NCBI GenBank assembly: GCA_022828595.1
Contig: JAKGHH010000005.1
Location: forward strand, 52,633,655 to 52,697,654
Origin: Nelumbo lutea
Lineage: Eukaryota; Streptophyta; Magnoliopsida; Proteales; Nelumbonaceae
Direction of reading: 5' to 3'
DNA length: 64,000 bases
The position numbers and the translations under genes were made by a program. The first letter of the stretch is position 1, and each line of letters opens with the position of its first letter. Shown here piece after piece: positions 23,601 to 34,340 of this stretch. Under the pieces are notes generated by a model. It did no database searches and was not told the origin of the DNA. It saw only the letters and a program-made list of their open reading frames with translations.

Positions 23601-23932
23601 AAACCGCCAAGCGAAGTGGACGAAATCGCTACAAGGGCCTAAGGGCCATGATGCAGAGCCAACAAGAGGAACCTCGGCGTAAGCAAGCAAAGAAAAGTCG
23701 GGCATATTAACAGCTCGGCAAAAAATCAGTTTGCTACAAGAGCCTTAGCGTCGAAACACGTTGCGTGAGTACAATAAACCAGACAAGAAACAGTGGCATA
23801 TTATCAGTTCGACAAAAAATCAGTTCGGGAAAAAGAATACTTCAATCGAAAAATTGTCTATTCCGTTGCAACAAAAAAGGAGAGTACATTGGTCATCAGA
23901 AGGCACTTCCTCCCAAAAAAAAAAGAACACTT
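23601..23932. other. Spacer between pol and the antisense ORF
   Basis: Non-coding retrotransposon sequence with cagttcggcaaaaaatcagtt-type repeats. Copy 2 has the equivalent at about 63480-63844. Confidence 0.6.
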
Positions 23933-25861
23933 TTACATGCCCGGAGCTACTTCTTCGCCATCAGAAGGCACTTCAACAACACCCGAAGGCCCTACCTCTC
24001 CTTCAGAATCCGGCTCGCCATCGGCAGCATTGGCCATTTCCTGAGTTATACGTGAAGTGGATATGGCACTAATGTCGAGGTCGGGGTACGTGTTCCAAAT
24101 TATCCACCAGCTTAGCTTGAATCCCCTTCTATAAGAATCCACCATCAGGTCGTCAAAACGCGGAGAGGGATTATAGTCTTCAATGACCTTCTTCTCGGCG
24201 TCTTCAATACCTTGGGAAAAAATCTGCGTTTTCTCCCTGATGTCCTCCTGAAGATATTCGACTTGATGCTGCAGGTCCAACTTCAAGTCCGCCATGTGCT
24301 TGACGACTACCCCCATGGCCTCGGCATCATGCTGAGACATCGCCTGCCTGGCCATGGCGACGCGAGTAGCCTCTTCGGCAGCATAAGCGGCTGCCTCAGC
24401 AGCTCGGGTATTTGCCTCGGTGGCACGGAAAGCCTATTCGGCAGCGTGAGCGGCCGCTTCAGCAACTTGCGCCTGTTGCGAGCTCCTCTCCACCTAGGCT
24501 GCTAAGGCGTGAATTGAAGAATTCACCTACCAAAAGAAACAAGTAAGTGACAACAGTAAGAAGGATAGAAAATGAAGAAGGCAGACGGAATTTGACTTAC
24601 CACCATAGCATGTGTTACGGCACGGCAGGTGACCTGATTCAAAGGAAGATCGGTTCACGCCGCAATCTCCTTGGGGAAAGTAGCCTCCCTACTCTTCTGA
24701 AGAGCGTAGTTCGGTGTCAACACGCTCCTGAACTCTCCTTGAGCTCCCGAACCCGAGGGCCCAGCCCGTGTATGAGCGGACCCAGAGTGAGCAGGAGCGC
24801 TGGAGTATGCAGGAGCACCCGTGTGAGTGGTCTCAGTGTAAGGCGCCCTGGCGTGTGGCCTAGAACTTGAGGCTCCTCATCCGGGGGCAGATCGGTACGA
24901 GTTCGCTTGGCGATCTGCTTCCTCTTCTTCATGCCTTGGAACAGGCACCCCCCACGAGTCCTCTCTGCGTCCATCACACTTGCAAAAAAGAGTTCGACAT
25001 CAGAAAAAACGAAGGGACAAAGCAAACAAGAAACCTCTGACCTAGAAACCTACCCGAACTCAGGCCGACCGCAATAAGCTTGGCCTTCGTTAAGTACTGA
25101 TGGCACTTTAAACCTTGTTGTGCCCATTGCCGGAGGCCCTTCACCGTCTCTTTGTCGAGAGTGACACCAGAATCAGGAGCGGCCTCACCCCACCTGGTCT
25201 GAAAGGGCCATCCTTGTGCACTTCGCACACCGAAGTAGTCCCGCTTCCACGCCGGGACCTTATTGGGAAGTTCGTGCAGAAGCTTATAGCTGGGGCGAGG
25301 AGACAGGTAATACGCCCATCTTCCCCCAGGAAGAGAACCCGCTTGTTTCTTAAGCATTAAGATAGAGGAGAATATCTCCAAGTCTAAAGGGAAATTCTGC
25401 TCGCAAAAAAGGGAGACTGTCCCCACCAGGTTTCGAATAGAGTTCAGATGAAGCTGGCCAATGGTAACACCGAAGTGGTTTATGACTTTGACGAGAAGGG
25501 GGTGGAAAGGCAGTCGCAACCCCGCAACGAGCTGCTCTCGAAAAAATCACGATCTCATCAGGACCGTGTTCCCAAGGAAAGCTACCTGAAGGAATAAATA
25601 TGTATACCCCCCAGGCAGATTGTAAGACATAAGTATAGATTGGAGCCCCTCGGGCGTCATGGTCGAGGGACCAAACCTGTCTAGCATCTAACCTCGGCGA
25701 GAGGTAGACGCCAAACTACCCGAAGCGGCTCGGCCTACGGGTTCATAGTCATCCTCAAGTTCCACCTCAGGATCACTAAAGCAGTCGGGGGATACGGCTC
25801 GGTTTGTAGAACCTACATCAGTTCTATTTGAAGAGTTGTCTGAGCTATCAAAACTAGACAT
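23933..25861 (-). pseudogene. Antisense ORF of Tat copy 1 (gypsy-type Transposase_28-like protein)
   Basis: On the strand opposite to gag-pol an ATG at 25859-25861 opens an acidic, Ser-rich N-terminus (MSSFDSSDNSSN). It is followed by a domain I recognise as the plant 'putative gypsy type transposon' family: LPFHPLLVKVINHFGVTIGQL, FPLDLEIFSSILMLKK, GRWAYYLSPRPSYKLLHELP and WKRDYFGV (25200-25519). A probable 71-bp intron (24979-25049, gtttct..ttgcaag) joins this to VMDAERTRGG and a basic KKRKQIAKRTR stretch that could be a nuclear signal. Next come an Ala/Glu-rich coiled coil with AAEAA repeats and the C-terminus ending at 23933. Several stops and at least one frameshift interrupt it. Such antisense ORFs are known in Tat elements, but their role is unknown. 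Confidence 0.8.
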
Positions 25862-26058
25862 CGAGGAAAAGAGGTGGATTCAGGATGGTACTCACCGGAA
25901 GAAAGTTTTGAAGGCTCTGGAGACAGGAACAAGCCAAAAACCTTGAAGGCTAAGTAACCAACCTAGATGCAAACTGAAAAACCTGGACTCGAGGTAAAAA
26001 GTTGGACGCGAGCTCAAGAAGCAAACCGCAGAAGTGACAAATCGACTAGGGTCCCCCA

Positions 26059-26068
26059 CTATTTATAG
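26059..26068 (-). promoter_or_regulatory. TATA box of the antisense ORF
   Basis: CTATAAATAG in antisense orientation, 198 bp upstream of the antisense ATG. A strong match to the plant TATA consensus, with a C-rich context on the plus strand just before it. It suggests the antisense ORF has its own promoter, independent of the LTR. Confidence 0.6.
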
Positions 26069-26129
26069 CTGCAGTAACCAAGAACTGACAGTGTAGATCA
26101 AAGATAATCCGACGGCTTGCATTCGCGCT

Positions 26130-26365
26130 GACCGCACGTCCCCTGAGATTGAGACGTGATTGGCGCACGTCTTTTCGAAAAGAGCGAAACGTCAGCGCAC
26201 GTCTTTTTGAAACCGACGTCGCACCGACGCACGTCTTTCTGAAACTGACAATGCGCCGCATGTCTCCCTGCAACTGACAAAACCGCCAGCCCACGTCCCT
26301 TCAAAATGGCAGTGGCGCGCCTTTTTTCAAAATTGAAAAACCCGCTGTCACGTCCCAGCGGCGTG
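26130..26365. repeat. Degenerate ~45-bp tandem repeat upstream of the antisense promoter
   Basis: gcgcacgtcttttcgaaa, gcgcacgtctttttgaaacc, acgcacgtctttctgaaact, cgcatgtctccctgcaact, cccacgtcccttcaaaat and later variants recur every 40-50 bp. Read on the antisense strand the array lies directly upstream of the TATA box and could be its enhancer; that is inference. Confidence 0.65.
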
Positions 26366-26564
26366 ATTTTTTGAAATTTAAAATAAACCCGCATTGCCAC
26401 GTCCGTCAACATTCATGGGCAGTATGCATGTCTCCCGCCTTTTCGGATGCTCCAGAAAACAGGAAGAACCCTAGGAAAGCACCTCGCGCAGTCAAGATTC
26501 GAAGAACGGGACAAATCCACCTACCACCTTGCAAAACTCCCCGCGCCAGGGCAAGACCCTTGGC

Positions 26565-26583
26565 GCGAGGAGTGGGGGGCAAT
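26565..26583 (+). other. Polypurine tract of Tat copy 1
   Basis: A purine-rich run, gaggagtggggggcaat, directly abuts the 3' LTR. This is the usual plus-strand primer site. Confidence 0.75.
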
Positions 26584-27603
26584 TGATGAAGGAAGATTTG
26601 GCCCGACCTCACAGTTATGCAATATGTGGCAAAGGTGACAGCTCGGCACAAAAGCACACCTAAGGCGCGAGCACCAAGGGGAGAAACCAGCAGTCCGAAC
26701 TCCCTACTAGGGGCCCGAACTCACCCTTGGCCCCAAACCAGACAGTAATCTGAACTAGCCTGCATGTAACAGTTTGGGACTTACTTCGCCGAACTGGCAT
26801 GCCTTGTAACAGTTCGGGTACACCTCGCCGAACTGGCCTGCTTTATAACAGTTCGGGTACACCTCGCCAAACTAGCCTGCTTTATAATAGTTCGGGATAC
26901 ACCTCGCCGAACTGGCCTGCTTTATAACAGTTCAGGATACACCTTGTCGAACTGGCCTGCTTTATAACAGGTTAGGATACACCTCGCCGAACTGGCCTGC
27001 TTTATAACAGTTCGGGATACGCCTCGCCGAACTGACCTGCCCTATAGCAATACAGGACATACCTCCGAACTCAAGACTTCGCCTCGCTCACCACTCCACC
27101 ACATCGCCTTCAGGGCACCAAAACCAAACAAACCGTACTATGCCTGACACCGAGGAAGTCCGTACCCGAGGGCGACGCACCTGACTGACTTGGGATCTGA
27201 CGCTTGATGGCCGCACTCCAAACGGCCACCTACCACCGCCTCCTGACACCGCCATCTCCAGTTAGAGTGACGGTTCCGACAAAAGGTAGTGACGGTTCTG
27301 CCCCAACAGAAAGGACGACACCCGAACTGACAAATGCAAGGGTCATCATACCCGACCTGACAAGGGCTTCGGAGCGAGTGCGCGAAGTGATTATAAAAGG
27401 CCTCCTACCCCCAACAACAAGGTATGTGAACTTTGCGCCATCTGGTCTATACTTTGCCTTTGAGAGATTGCTAACTTGAGCTTCGGAGTTATCTCACCGG
27501 GTTCCCCCGGAGTTCCCTCATTTTTCCTGTTTCAAGCTCCCCGTCGCTCCAGCTCAGAGGCGAAGCCGTTGACAGCTAAGACCGGCCGGATCGCACTCCA
27601 TCA
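26584..27603 (+). repeat. 3' LTR of Tat copy 1
   Basis: 1020 bp, TGATGAAGG...CTCCATCA, with the same 40-bp palindromic array (about 26759-27070) and TATA box (about 27391) as the 5' LTR. Confidence 0.93.
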
Positions 27604-28646
27604 GTTATCCCTCCACGCAGAGTAAATTTTGGGACTACAAAGAATGTTCTTGGTTATATATGTGTTTCTTTTTTTTCCTTCAAAATTGAAGGGGGTTCGA
27701 CAATTAGGTTTTGTCGAACACCCCAAAATAAATATGTTCTTAATATTTTCATCTGATTTAAGAAATTTCATACTACAAAATTTGATTGTGTTTTCTGAAC
27801 TATTATTTTAATAGTTAAAAAAAACACAAAATTAGCTTTTTTTTCTTTTTAAAAACAAAAACATAATTCAAGAATATATTTTTATTTTTTTTCTGATTTA
27901 ATAGTTTTATAAACAAATGGAAACAAAATCATTCATGTTATAGAACACTCCTTGGTTGAACCTATATGGTTGGAACAAAATTTATAAGTCGAATAGTGGT
28001 GGGGTAATGAAAATTGTTTATAAAGTAAAAATACAAAGAGAGCTCAAATTACACCCTTAGTCATTTAGTTCTTTCTATTTGCATTAATGTGATAATGTGG
28101 TTTGTGAAAACGTAATTTCCATTTACAATTGGAAAATTTCAAACATTTTTGGGTACATTGGAGCCTTATTCAATATGTGGCTAATTGACGGAAGTTTCAT
28201 CCTGTGATCTATATAATATGGAAAAAAAAAAATTACATTTATAACTTCTTTTAATTGTGTATCGAATGAAAAAGAAATTTCTTTAACTTTCTATGAGAAT
28301 TAAAATTTGAAATAATTAGACTATGGTTTTGTGTTTAAGGTTTTTCTTGTACATTTAAATTCGTATTACTGAGATTTTTTTATTATGGATTTTAGTCTCT
28401 CTAGATCTCTCAGCTTTTCCTTTTGTATGTTATTTCCACATAATCCTTATTACAACTTGCATAATGCAGGTACCTTTCCACTAATATTATAACTACCCAT
28501 CTCCTGATATAATAACAAACAGACCTTATAAATTTAACAACTAGGCAGTTAGCTTAGGCTTAGAGTCTGTTTGGAGGGCTTCTGCGTTGACTGCTTTGGA
28601 GATGCAAGTCAATTTCACGGTTCATGTAAATTTATTTTTAACTTGT
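27604..28646. other. AT-rich intergenic stretch
   Basis: No supported ORF. A short hairpin with 13-bp arms (ggggttcgaca..tgtcgaacacccc) lies at about 27690-27723. Bases about 28555-28600 (ttagagtctgtttggagggc) could be one end of an outer MITE whose other end is near 29803. Confidence 0.5.
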
Positions 28647-29310
28647 GATTATAATAGATAAGGGCAACTTTAGGGCCTATATCAACAAAAGTAATACTTT
28701 TAAAATAATTTTAAAAACAAGTTAATTTTTTAAAAATAATCAATTAAGGGCAAAAATACTGTTCATCTTCTTCCTTTTGCAATCCATTCTTTAGCACTGC
28801 CGTCTGCCGCCACCTCCGGCAACGCTTTCGCCTATCTTCGCCCACCTCTACCTCCGCCTCCGACAATGTTGCTGGAGGTGGGTGGAGGCAGAGGCGGTGG
28901 CTGTGCTAGTGGTCATTCCTTTGACCAATGCCACCACCTTTGCTCACTAGTGCCGCCGCCTCTGCTCTGCCTCGGCCCACCTCCGGCAACGTTGCCAGAG
29001 GCGGTGACAAAGGCGGCGGCGTTGGGCAGAGGAATGACCACCAGCACCGCCGCCGCCGCCTCTGCCTCTGCCCACCTCTGGAGGTGGAGGCGGAGGTGGA
29101 TGGAGATAGGTGAAGGCGTTGCCGGAGGCAGAGGCAAGCGGCGACAGACGACAGCGTTGAAGAATGGATTGCAAGAGGAAGAATATGAATAGTGTTTTTG
29201 CCCTTAATTGATATTGTTTTTAAAAAGTTAACTTATTTTTGAATTTTTTTAGAAATATTACTTTTATTGATATTAGGGCCCAAAAGTTGCCCTTATTTGC
29301 TATAATCCCT
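28647..29310. mobile_element. Foldback element with GC-rich core, ~664 bp
   Basis: The two halves are inverted complements along nearly their whole length: gattataatagataagggcaa at the left against ttgcccttatttgctataatc at the right, then caattaagggcaaaaatac, tgcaatccattctt, the cggcaacgc blocks and inner ggcggaggtgg/ccacctccgcc blocks. AT-rich outer arms enclose a strikingly GC-rich centre (28800-29150). Glycine- and proline-rich ORFs on both strands are by-products of this composition. Probably a Mutator-like foldback MITE; no TSD resolved. Confidence 0.82.
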
Positions 29311-29334
29311 TTTAACTTTCTAGATTTTTACTAA

Positions 29335-29715
29335 GGCTGCGTTTGGAAACGATACAAATAAGTGTGAATGCAAATTTGTAGAGTGTAAAACGGTTCATAT
29401 AAATTGCAAAGTTGGGTTAATTTTGTAATGACAAATTTATCTTCTTGCCAAACAGACTTTTAGATGTAATGGATGCAAACATGAATTCCAATAAAGCATA
29501 TACATTTTTTTTTAATCAAAATCCCACTTGAATGCAAATTTACTTCTTTTTTATTGATGTACTTTTACATTTTATTATCAATGTAAATATGCATTAGTCT
29601 GTCATTTGTCAATGCATAAATGTAATATTGTTAAACACACGCAAAAGTGAACTAGAATGCAAATTTACCCTGAACCGGGATTTACACTCTATTTGCATCG
29701 TTTCCAAACGCAGCC
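29335..29715. mobile_element. Tourist-like (PIF/Harbinger) MITE with TAA duplication
   Basis: 381 bp. The ends ggctgcgtttggaaacgat and atcgtttccaaacgcagcc are perfect inverted repeats of 19 bp, flanked by TAA at 29332-29334 and 29716-29718. It is non-coding. Confidence 0.93.
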
Positions 29716-32110
29716 TAAATACTTCATAGCGTTTTTGGTTTCTCAGCTCACATAACGTGTTGCGTAAAACTCTTCTAAATGGGCGTCAATCCAAACACAG
29801 CCTAAGAAAGTTGGTGTTGGGATTCAAACACCAAAAAAATATCGAACAATAGGCCTTTCAATTAACTATGGCAAATATTGGGTGTTGTGGGAAGTTGATT
29901 CTAATGAAGAGATGACCCATTTTTCTACATGGGTCCACTTGAGCCTGAGGAAGGGGTGTTTTTAATTCATTTTCAGAATGTATCATCTAATCCATTTTTA
30001 CAAGGAGATTAAAAGGATGTATTAATCAGACCTTTTGGATCAACCGTACATGCACTCCTGTAATACAAAATCAAGGTCCATTCATCCATTGCTACCAGAG
30101 AATTGGAGAATTAGATGATGAACATGGAAAGCTTCCAGCCATCCACTGGATTAAGGGCAATTCCTCATTCATGGGATTCCGCCAAACAAACACCACCTTC
30201 TTAACAATAAAGGGATAATTATTGTTTCTACCATGGAAAGAATGGAATGCCCTTGACAACACATATATAGGCCTACGTTATTGGTTGGGGATGGCCCCTC
30301 AGAACTATATATAGGTCTCTTCTGGTATTATTTCTCTATCACTCTCCTTCGAAGGTCAAAGGCCCAGTTTGATATGGAAGATGAGCCAACGGCTTGGTAA
30401 GTTGGTACAATGTCAGCCAGCAGACTGCAATCGTTGCTTAGAAGAGATGGTGAGTAAACAGAGGGCCGGCCGGCCGTGAACCAATTTCCACCGTGCACGG
30501 TGAAGTCCAACCGTACATACAGTACATCAGTGTAGTCCGGACTTATTAATGGAAGGTGAGGGGCTTTTGCTCTTGTAAAATAACACTGATGTTACGTAAC
30601 TGGATGATGACATTGAGTGATGATACTCTCTAGTCTCTCCCATTCGATCGTTCACCTGCGTTTTATTTCTTTGCACTCCAACAAAAGAAGATATGATGGA
30701 TTATTACTATCCAGGAAGCTACAGAACTCAATAGCGGATGATCGGTAGGTGGGTAGTCAGTCCAATCTGCCTCCAAGAAGGCAAATAAATCCAAACTATT
30801 TTAGGAAAGAATGTTGATTTTCATATCTAGCTATGGTGCCTTTAAGGTAGTGAAGTATAGGTTTAACCACTGTATATGAATTGACAAATAAAGTTAACAG
30901 TACTATAGGATAAATCGAGCTGCATAAGATAGAATAAAATATTGAAGAGCACAACAACGTTCAATGTGGAGTTAGGTCTGAAAATGGTTAACCATTTTTT
31001 GGAGATACTGAGAAAACTGTCCATCCTTAGAGGAATGAAACTTCATTGCTGAGGAAATAGTGTAGCAAGCTTAATGGCAAACTCATAGCTCAATTTTTCA
31101 ATGAATCATTCCAAATAAGATGGGTTAACTCCACAAAGGACTATCTTATCGATGATATACACAAGAAAATTAGTACCTTGTTAAAGTGATAGATGATGTG
31201 GAATGATGGGTTGACTGTGATATAGAAGGCCCAATGCCAAGAAGAAACATTTTAAAGCAATCAAACCATGCCTGTGGGAGTGGGAGTTTTCTTTTATGAG
31301 TTGAAATTTCCTTTCTTGAGAATCTTGTCCAAAAGCATTCCATACATCAGCAGCAATTTCAAGTCTGACTATGATTCCTAACACTGGTGACAAGGTTGCA
31401 ATAATCCAACCTCACAATCATGGGATTCGAATTCTCTGTTTTAATTTGCCCACATTAAAAGTAATGGGGTACTTTGGATTCAGCTGATGGTAGACGTAGA
31501 AGCCACTGTAAATAGTTCAAAAGTGCTCTGATACGAAAAGAACTATAGGTAGAAAGACTGAATGGAATTCTCTGTTTTAATGTGGGAATACATGCAGAGT
31601 CTCAATTTATTGTATTTACATACAGTTTAAGCAAACAAGAATTTACAAGATATAAATAACTCCTGAATCATGGGTTTTGTCAAACATATAACAAGTTTTT
31701 CTCAATAAGGCATCTTGGATGGAGGTGGGCACCTAACAATTAGAAGTTTTTGTTGTATCGAATGGTTGAGTAGAGGCCACCCCTAAGGTTGTTTCTAGAA
31801 AAGAACCTAAATAGGATGTGGCAATATGGCTACAGGGGCCAAATTGTTAACCAATTGCACAAGCATCAGTCCATCACAAATGATGTTAATGCAGCTAACT
31901 GGAGGAGGAGACTTAACTTGAATAGGCAAGCAGACCACTATCACAATATATGTGGTTATTAATGCACGCTGTGTAACTCTACTTCATCAACTATGGTTTG
32001 GATGTAATCAGCCATCATTTGTAATCCCATTGACAATGGTCCAAGTCCAAATTTACCCTATCAATTATGGTTTCAGAGATGAAAGCGGAAGGTCTAAAAT
32101 GGTAAAACAA
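29716..32110. other. Intergenic stretch, nothing recognised
   Basis: Only short unsupported ORFs. Bases about 29780-29803 (ccaaacacagcctaa) look like the right end of another Tourist-type element whose left end may be near 28565, which would make the two elements between them nested insertions. Confidence 0.45.
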
Positions 32111-32223
32111 ATTGTTATATTAGAGGTTCCATTGGTGAAAATGGTGGTCAAAAAAAAAAAAAAATGGTGGCATGAACAGAATAAGACCACCATTTTCAAC
32201 GATGGAACCTCTAATATAATAAT
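32111..32223. mobile_element. Short near-perfect foldback (113 bp)
   Basis: Arm 1 (32111-32149, attgttatattagaggttcc..) is the inverted complement of arm 2 (32184-32223, ..ggaacctctaatataataat), with about two or three mismatches over 39 bp. The loop is a poly(A) run plus about 20 bp. It could be a tiny MITE or a small-RNA hairpin. Confidence 0.8.
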
Positions 32224-32228
32224 AGAGT

Positions 32229-32450
32229 AAGGTTCAAAATATTGATACGTCTGATACACCACTACTGACATATTGGGTAGCATTGATAGTTTTTATTTTT
32301 TAATTTTTATGAATCTGGTTCAGAAGGACCGGTTTAATGTCCATCCACCCTCTGAACCGGTCGAGACTCTAAAACACCCCCTGTAGGGCATATCGGGAAA
32401 CCCCCGATATGATATATATTGGCCCATATGTATCAATACTTTAAACTTTA
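32229..32450. mobile_element. Small TIR element (MITE), 222 bp
   Basis: The ends taaggttcaaaatattgatac and gtatcaatactttaaacttta are imperfect inverted repeats of 21 bp. The centre has accggtttaatgtccat and ctgaaccggtcgag. Half of a related copy is at 6810-6946. No TSD is resolved. Confidence 0.65.
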
Positions 32451-33040
32451 CATGAGAGAAGCTAGTTTGACTAATTTGCTAGGCAAAGAATACGGTTGGC
32501 TTCGACAGACAGACTCCACTTCGTACATACCCACCCGAGGGTGCGACTTAGGTGGATTAGGCCAGGTTTAGGGCCAAACCCTGCCCAAGCCTAAGAGATA
32601 AAGCTTGGGGCCTGGCATAACCTGAAGTCAAAGCTCAAGTTTCCCAACCCATTCTAAACCGTATGAGTTTTGGCATTGTTGGACTTGGTAGCGCCTCAAT
32701 TGAAAGCCCAATCTGGAGTTTAGGTCAATTCTAGACCTGCCTGGAGATCAAGAATCATAGCCAACTTATGCAAATACCTGGGCTGGGCTAGGTTGGAGAA
32801 GGGTTGGATTTGGCCCATTTAAGTTACAAAGACAACTGCTGCTGCCTGCTGGTAGCCTGCTATAGCCAGTTCCACCACCTACTTAAGTGGTCCGAATAAG
32901 TTGAGTGATCTTAGATCAGACCAGGCTTAAGACTGGGCTAATAGAAACGTTTATGCTGAGGCTGGGCCCACTTGCTACAGAATTGAGAAATAACAGTCTC
33001 TTGGATCACATATTCTAATTCAATTCATCACATAAGCCAT
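32451..33040. other. Intergenic stretch
   Basis: Repetitive gggct/gcccaa motifs (32570-32960) resemble the inside of hAT-type elements, but no ends were found. No supported ORF. Confidence 0.4.
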
Positions 33041-33141
33041 GGTCACCTTTTATTTTATTCATGTTAATTACATCTTAACATCCACCATAAATGTTACATA
33101 CGCGGTACATAATACGCATATTGCTTAGACATGGTTGGTCT

Positions 33142-33147
33142 TTTATT
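33142..33147 (-). promoter_or_regulatory. Probable poly(A) signal of GRP3
   Basis: AATAAA (minus strand) 109 bp after the stop, inside tgcgtggaatgaataaaa, which is conserved downstream of GRP4. Confidence 0.55.
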
Positions 33148-33186
33148 CATTCCACGCATACAATGCACACAACACACGCACACAGA

Positions 33187-33204
33187 GAGAGAGAGAGAGA
33201 GAGA
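33187..33204. repeat. (GA)n microsatellite in the GRP3 3' region
   Basis: Nine ga units. The GRP4 paralogue has only gagaaagag at the same place, so the run expanded or shrank after the duplication. Confidence 0.8.
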
Positions 33205-33255
33205 GGAGGTTCCTATTTAGTGGCTTATGACCATGCGGATGTGGGACGTGAATGT

Positions 33256-33849
33256 CTACGGGCTATGGCCAACTCCACCACCGTATCCGGATCCAGAACC
33301 TGAACCACCACCACCTCCACCTCCACCTCCACCTCCACCACCTCCACCACTGGCATAGCCTCCACCATTGGCACCTCCTGCTCCATATCCTGAGCCGCTA
33401 CCAGAACCGTATCCGGAACCACTCCCATGTCCATTACCAGATCCTCCTCCACCTCCACCTCCATTTCCACCTCCACCACTTGCATATGAACCTCCACCTA
33501 CGGCTCCTCCAGCACCATACCCTGAACCACTTCCACCTCCGGAACCATAACCACTGCCATTCCCAGACCCTCCACCACCTCCACCTCCGCCTCCGCCTCC
33601 ACCTCCACCACCTCCGCCACTTGCATATCCTTTCCCTTTTGCCCCACCGTAACCAATGCCCTCCCCTGAACCATATCCCTCTCCGTAACCTGAGCCATAT
33701 CCGGACCCAGTTCCTGTACCTCCACCACCTCCTCCACCACTACCTCCCCCTCCTCCTCCACCAACGGCAAGCAAGGATCTAGCAGCGGAGGAGAGTCCAA
33801 CACAAAGTAAAACCAAGAATGCAACAGAAACCAACTTCGAGTTCACCAT
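33256..33849 (-). CDS. Glycine-rich secreted protein, GRP3
   Basis: A single-exon gene of 197 residues if translation starts at MVNSK (33847-33849), the start shared by all four family members; an in-frame ATG five codons upstream (MIEQK) also exists. Signal peptide: MVNSKLVSVAFLVLLCVGLSS, then AARSLLA. The mature part is polyglycine with SGSGYGSG, GYGEGYGSGEGIGYGGAKGKGYASGG and GAGGANGGGYASGG modules, ending GGGVGHSP. Family: plant glycine-rich wall-type proteins. It lies in a segmental duplication and is the direct sister of GRP4, from which it differs mainly by in-frame changes of polyglycine run length and one missing GSGSGYGSGS unit near the C-terminus. Confidence 0.9.
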   Translation of the reverse strand: MVNSKLVSVAFLVLLCVGLSSAARSLLAVGGGGGGGSGGGGGGGTGTGSGYGSGYGEGYGSGEGIGYGGAKGKGYASGGGGGGGGGGGGGGGGGSGNGSGYGSGGGSGSGYGAGGAVGGGSYASGGGGNGGGGGGGSGNGHGSGSGYGSGSGSGYGAGGANGGGYASGGGGGGGGGGGGGGGSGSGSGYGGGVGHSP

Positions 33850-33928
33850 TTTCTGCTCAATCAATCAATGAATTAATGTTTGATCGATTTGAGAATGTAG
33901 TGTGATAAGTCCCATGCAAACACTACGT

Positions 33929-33936
33929 ATTTATAG
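33929..33936 (-). promoter_or_regulatory. TATA box of GRP3
   Basis: TATAAATA in gene orientation, 80 bp before the MVNSK codon, conserved in GRP4. Confidence 0.75.
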
Positions 33937-34054
33937 CGATCCTAGTAGAGTTAACGCGGGCTATTGCACATAGACTGAGTAAACCATTGTTTGTGCTTGG
34001 AGATGAATCTCCATGCATTTTGACCTAACTCGCATATCCAGTAGGGGAAGAAAT

Positions 34055-34340
34055 TTCTTTCTTTTTTGACTTTTGGAACCAAACAAGACTCCACTTGCTA
34101 CCGCTTGACTCTTCAGAAAGGAAAGTCACTAAAATCATAAGCCCATGTAGGGAGGACTCGCCTGATATTAATAATTTTCCATCGTTGGCCTAACTACTTT
34201 TTCTTTCCGCTTTTTGGCTTATGTCTTGCGAGCTGCTTCTTAGCTCGGGTCTGAACTGGGCCTAACTCATTGACACATTAAGTCCATCACTCCATCAGCT
34301 CCTTTTTTTGACTTTCTGGGCCAAAAGGACATCCCTACGC
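34055..34340 (-). promoter_or_regulatory. Upstream region of GRP3 with ttttgac motifs
   Basis: Two ttttttgacttt blocks, at about 34063 (followed by tggaaccaaacaag) and about 34305 (followed by ctgggccaaaagga), repeat a motif that is also upstream of GRP1 and GRP2. Both are kept in GRP4 (about 37578 and 37818), the second with one base changed. Confidence 0.5.

Larger units (their letters stand above)
18405..27603 (+). mobile_element. Ty3/gypsy LTR retrotransposon, Tat lineage, copy 1 (defective)
   Basis: Two LTRs of about 1020 bp (18405-19423 and 26584-27603), each starting TGATGAAGG and ending CTCCATCA. They are flanked by gttac (18400-18404) and gttat (27604-27608), a 5-bp TSD with one transition. 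A conserved post-LTR motif, a purine tract before the 3' LTR, gag, two RNase H domains, integrase and an antisense ORF are all present. Dual RNase H plus an antisense ORF point to the Tat lineage. Stops and frameshifts occur in every domain, and protease plus reverse transcriptase are deleted, so the copy cannot be autonomous. Confidence 0.93.

Noticed and set aside
23933..25861. Antisense ORFs in copy 1 read as host genes
   Set aside because: They lie between integrase and the 3' LTR of a bounded retrotransposon, and the C-terminal part recurs at the same place in copy 2, so they belong to the element.
28866..29192. Glycine/alanine-rich ORFs in the GC-rich foldback
   Set aside because: ORFs occur on both strands symmetrically, as expected from an inverted repeat of GC-rich blocks. 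There is no domain, and the element is bounded by TIRs.
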